From Desulfobacterales bacterium (GTDB lineage: Bacteria > Desulfobacterota > Desulfobacteria > Desulfobacterales > Desulfobacteraceae): DNA of 8,667 nucleotides. The position numbers were made by a program, and so were the translations under genes. The notes beneath the pieces are model-generated. The model was given only the letters and a program-made list of their open reading frames with translations. It searched no databases and had not been told where the DNA came from. This document shows, piece by piece, positions 6,208 through 8,667 of this stretch; the first letter of the stretch is position 1, and each line of letters starts with the position of its first letter. The DNA lies in the NCBI GenBank assembly GCA_022361315.1, contig JAKSBB010000527.1:1-8667 (forward strand), written 5' to 3'.

Positions 6208-7158
6208 CTATTCTATTTTTACGGTAAATACCTGGGGGCTTGCATTGGTCATGACCAGATCAACGGGGATGTTGATATAGGCATGCCGGGCATGAACCCC
6301 GGGTTTGAGGCCCTTAAGATCCATGAAGGCGTATATGTTGTCGGTGATGGTCTTGCTGGACAGGGCATCTTCCGGTCCTTTGATTTCAATGGTGATGGTA
6401 TCCGGTGTGATACTGACCTTTTGGGGACTGTTCTTTAATCGAATCGGAAGATCGGCAAGGGTCCGTGTCCCTGTCTGGGCCTGGATGGGGACAGTGACGA
6501 TGAACATGGCCTGGGCGGAGCTGAACAGCAGCGGATTTTCAAGATCCAGGGGAACTTCCTTTTTAAAGCCCTCATTGGCCCCGGTGATGTCTACGGGTTT
6601 GGTCTGCAGGGTTTCTATTTTTTCGATCAGGCTCTGGGCGCCGGTGAGTTCAACCGTCGGAGGATCACAGGCCGGTGCCAGGGCCAGATGGCCTTTGGCG
6701 GGTTCTCCGGTGTAGGGTACGGTGACTTTAAAGGTCCGGGTGATTTTCTTTTCCAGGCGGACACTGAGGTAGGAGGGGGTAATGTCCAGCACGGAAATGG
6801 ACGGGTCCAGAGGAATCCGGGTCCGGTCCACAGGCAGGAGATAATGCCCGGGTTCGATGGAATCAGAATCTCCGGCCGGGTCAAATTCCAAATCAGTGTA
6901 TAAATCCGCCGGATAAAGAATGTTTTCTTCGCTAAGCCGTTCAATTTTTCGGGGATTCCCCTTGATCCGGATTTCGATTTTGTCCGTATGAAAATTGGTG
7001 AGTACCATGTCGTCCGGTACATTGGCAAAATCAACAGGGAGGAGAAAGTCAGACTCTACGGGTTCGGCGGTGCACCCCGCATGGAAGAGGAAAAACGCAG
7101 GTGCAAGAAGACATATCCCCACCACAAGGGCCGGGATATGTCTCAATGGATCAGGCAT
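6208..7158 (-). CDS. YbbR/CdaR-like membrane-anchored protein
   Basis: Predicted regulator-type protein with YbbR repeats outside the membrane. In Firmicutes the relative CdaR modulates the diadenylate cyclase CdaA. From the ATG at 7158 it has 316 residues: one N-terminal hydrophobic segment at about 5-25, then three YbbR-like repeats at roughly 38-137, 138-226 and 230-316. Each repeat has the pattern of a V-rich strand, a 'G-P/N' turn and an 'I-x-P-x-x-(L/I)-x-(V/I)' strand (for example DITPSYLSVRLEK and SITPDTITIEIKG). The start at 7158 is chosen for its 8-nt overlap with the folP stop. An in-frame ATG at 7206 has a better ribosome site (GAGGG, 6 nt away) and would add 16 basic residues while overlapping folP by 56 nt. 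A Cys follows the hydrophobic segment (HAGC), but the -3 residue does not fit a lipobox. No cdaA gene lies next to it. Family likely; start uncertain. Confidence 0.8.
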   Translation of the reverse strand: MPDPLRHIPALVVGICLLAPAFFLFHAGCTAEPVESDFLLPVDFANVPDDMVLTNFHTDKIEIRIKGNPRKIERLSEENILYPADLYTDLEFDPAGDSDSIEPGHYLLPVDRTRIPLDPSISVLDITPSYLSVRLEKKITRTFKVTVPYTGEPAKGHLALAPACDPPTVELTGAQSLIEKIETLQTKPVDITGANEGFKKEVPLDLENPLLFSSAQAMFIVTVPIQAQTGTRTLADLPIRLKNSPQKVSITPDTITIEIKGPEDALSSKTITDNIYAFMDLKGLKPGVHARHAYINIPVDLVMTNASPQVFTVKIE

Positions 7159-8023
7159 TCCGGATCGCATCAATGATCCGGGAAAATGAGGCAACCGTTT
7201 CAACATCGTGAACCCTCACGATATGCGCCCCGTTCATCAGAGACGCTGCAACGGCAGCCAATGTGCCGTATTCGGTTCTGGGATCATCCGGTCCGGCTTC
7301 CTTTTTGGTGGTCCGGGTGAGGATGTTCTGGATAAAGGATTTTCTTGACGGCCCCATGAGCACGGGGAAACCAAGGGCGGTGAGCCGGTGTAGTTCTTTG
7401 ATCAGCACCAGGTTGTGTTCGACGGTTTTGCCGAAGCCAATGCCCGGATCGAGAATAATTTTGTCCCGGGCAACACCCCGTTCAACCGCAAAGGCCACCC
7501 GGGCGTCCAGGTAGTCCGTGATCTCCCCCATCAGGTCGTCATAACTGGGGTTAATCTGCATGGTCTCAGGCGTTCCCTTCATGTGCATGAGAATGGCCGG
7601 GGCCCCGGTTTCTGCTGCCAGATCGGCCAGGGCCGGATCTTTTTCAAAGGCGGAGATATCATTGATGATGGCGGCGCCGGCATCCAGTGCCGCCCTGCCC
7701 ACTGTTGATTTCACCGTATCAATGGAGATGGGGACGTCGATTTCGGAAGACAGCTTTTCAATCACCGGGATGGTCCGGTCCAGCTCTTCCTGCTCCGACA
7801 CGGGGGCCGCACCGGGGCGTGAACTTTCCCCCCCGATATCCAGGATGTGGGCTCCGGCATCCACCAGGGCGCGGCCCTGTGCCAGGGCCGCATCCAGGGT
7901 GTTGAATTGTCCGCCGTCGGAAAAGGAGTCCGGGGTGGTGTTGAGAATGCCCATGATGCAGGCCTTGCTGCCCAGATCAAGACGGAAACGGCCGAACTCC
8001 AGCGTAAAATTTTCCATGGACAA
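7151..8023 (-). CDS. folP: dihydropteroate synthase
   Basis: Cytoplasmic TIM-barrel enzyme of folate synthesis that condenses 6-hydroxymethyl-7,8-dihydropterin pyrophosphate with p-aminobenzoate to give dihydropteroate; it is the sulfonamide target. All hallmarks are present in 290 residues: GILNTTPDSFSDGG (25-38), DIGGESSRPGA (62-72), SIDT (100-103), LMHMKGTP (145-152), DPGIGFGK (192-199), GPSRKSF (224-230) and RVHDV (270-274). The first codon is TTG at 8023, 8 nt from a GGAG. An ATG two codons later (8017) would be 14 nt from it, so the TTG is preferred but not certain. It follows ftsH by 11 nt, the same pair order as in E. coli, and its stop overlaps the ybbR-like start by 8 nt. glmM, a common next gene in other bacteria, is not here. 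Identification is secure. Confidence 0.97.
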   Translation of the reverse strand: MSMENFTLEFGRFRLDLGSKACIMGILNTTPDSFSDGGQFNTLDAALAQGRALVDAGAHILDIGGESSRPGAAPVSEQEELDRTIPVIEKLSSEIDVPISIDTVKSTVGRAALDAGAAIINDISAFEKDPALADLAAETGAPAILMHMKGTPETMQINPSYDDLMGEITDYLDARVAFAVERGVARDKIILDPGIGFGKTVEHNLVLIKELHRLTALGFPVLMGPSRKSFIQNILTRTTKKEAGPDDPRTEYGTLAAVAASLMNGAHIVRVHDVETVASFSRIIDAIRNA

Positions 8024-8030
8024 TTTAGGG

Positions 8031-8036
8031 TCTCCT
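8031..8036 (-). promoter_or_regulatory. ribosome binding site of folP overlapping the ftsH stop
   Basis: AGGAGA on the minus strand begins inside the TAG stop codon of ftsH (TAGGAGA). This suggests that ribosomes ending ftsH help to start folP. Its spacing favours the TTG start at 8023. Confidence 0.65.
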
Positions 8037-8667
8037 AATTCTTGTTTTTGGGATCTTCGTTGTCCGATTCATCTTGCTTTGGATCAGGCGTATTGCCTTC
8101 ATCTGACTGATCTTCGGTATCCAAGCCCGGGAAATCAACAATGTCACCGTCAGCACTATTGTCGGTTTCTTCCTCGACATCAGCGTCATCAGCCTCAGCA
8201 GCATCCGCGTCAGTTTCAGCCTGGGCCGCCATTTCCTCAACCGTGGGTGGCTCCGGTGCGGTCCGGATATTCCGCTTACCGAAGAAGTCGAACTCCGGCC
8301 GCATTTCTGCGATCAGGTCGTCCAGCTCCGGACCCATGATGGTCTCCTTTTCCAGGAGCAGATCAGTAAGGGCATGGAGAATATCGATATTCTCTTCCAG
8401 GATCTTCTTGGCATTGGCGTACGCCCCGTCAATGATGGCCGCCACTTCGGCATCAATCCGCTGTGCGGTGGCCTCGGAGTAGCTCTTGGCCTGGGTCATT
8501 TCCCTGCCGATGAAGATGTTGTCGTCACTGTCTTCATAGGAGAGAGGTGCCAGGTTGTCGCTCATACCGAAGCTCCGGATCATGCGGTTTGCCAGCTTGG
8601 TGGCCTGCTTGATATCGTTGGAGGCCCCGGTGGAAATCCGGTTGAAGATAATTTCTTCCGCCACCCG
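8035..8667 (-). CDS. ftsH: ATP-dependent zinc metalloprotease FtsH, C-terminal part
   Basis: C-terminal 210 residues of the membrane-bound AAA+ protease that degrades misassembled membrane proteins and regulatory substrates. The frame is open to the right edge of the window, so the membrane helices, ATPase domain and HEXXH zinc site lie outside. What is seen is the end of the M41 peptidase domain: RVAEEIIFNRISTGASNDIKQAT, then NRMIRSFGMSD, GREMTQAKSYSE, RIDAEVAAIIDGAY and the closing helix with LLLEKETIMG. After EMRPEFDFF comes a tail of about 75 residues that is very rich in Asp, Glu and Ala and short of hydrophobics, so probably disordered. Such a tail is longer and more acidic than in E. 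coli FtsH. Head gene of the ftsH-folP-ybbR series as far as the window shows. Identification is secure. Confidence 0.96.
   Translation of the reverse strand, partial: RVAEEIIFNRISTGASNDIKQATKLANRMIRSFGMSDNLAPLSYEDSDDNIFIGREMTQAKSYSEATAQRIDAEVAAIIDGAYANAKKILEENIDILHALTDLLLEKETIMGPELDDLIAEMRPEFDFFGKRNIRTAPEPPTVEEMAAQAETDADAAEADDADVEEETDNSADGDIVDFPGLDTEDQSDEGNTPDPKQDESDNEDPKNKN

Noticed and set aside
6139..6438. Plus-strand open frame of 99 codons spanning the gap and the ybbR 3' end
   Set aside because: Most of it is antisense to the ybbR-like gene. There is no credible ribosome site and no recognisable protein family.
7060..7090. Lipoprotein signal in the YbbR-like protein (HAGC)
   Set aside because: The -3 residue is His where Leu, Val or Ile is expected, so a plain membrane anchor is more likely.
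7560..8339. Plus-strand open frame of 259 codons opposite folP and ftsH
   Set aside because: It lies antisense to two certain genes. Its low-complexity Ser/Ala and Pro/Arg-rich composition is what a shadow frame of GC-rich coding DNA gives.
1..8667. Mobile element, CRISPR array, or horizontally acquired island
   Set aside because: No transposase, integrase, spaced direct repeats or compositional break was seen; genes are packed and look native.

Overview
The window looks like ordinary chromosome from a moderately GC-rich Gram-negative bacterium. A deltaproteobacterial sulfate-reducer type (Desulfobacterota) is the best guess. This rests on the ftsH-folP-ybbR order, a TIGR03790 protein, and a kinase with an AHDFNN histidine box. 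It is an inference from gene content, since no marker RNA is present. I see no tRNA, rRNA, insertion sequence, CRISPR array or phage gene.

Layout. One gene is on the plus strand: a soluble PAS-domain sensor histidine kinase whose 5' end lies outside the window (1-1428). Everything else is on the minus strand. Read in the direction of transcription, from the right edge: the C-terminal part of the membrane protease FtsH (partial, 8667-8035), dihydropteroate synthase FolP (8023-7151), a YbbR/CdaR-like anchored protein (about 7158-6208), a 111-nt gap, type III pantothenate kinase CoaX (6093-5326), a secreted TIGR03790 protein (5313-4162), a polytopic DUF2157 membrane protein (4162-2825), a single-anchor GDYXXLXY protein (2828-2295), and an arginase/agmatinase-family metalloenzyme (2305-1415). 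The kinase and the arginase-family gene converge and their 3' ends overlap by 14 nt.

How the genes work together. ftsH-folP-ybbR is a housekeeping cluster: membrane protein quality control, folate synthesis and, by family, control of cyclic-di-AMP synthesis. The diadenylate cyclase gene cdaA often sits between folP and ybbR. It is absent here, and folP runs straight into ybbR. After the 111-nt gap, which holds an interrupted inverted repeat over a weak candidate promoter, comes a compact five-gene run. It begins with coenzyme A synthesis (coaX) and continues into three envelope proteins and one metalloenzyme. The gaps and overlaps are 12, 1, 4 and 11 nt, which suggests one mRNA with translational coupling. 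DUF2157 and GDYXXLXY proteins are known neighbours of unknown function. The addition of a TIGR03790 protein and an arginase-family enzyme with an altered metal site is the least explained part and the best candidate here for something undescribed. No complete new system can be claimed from the sequence alone.
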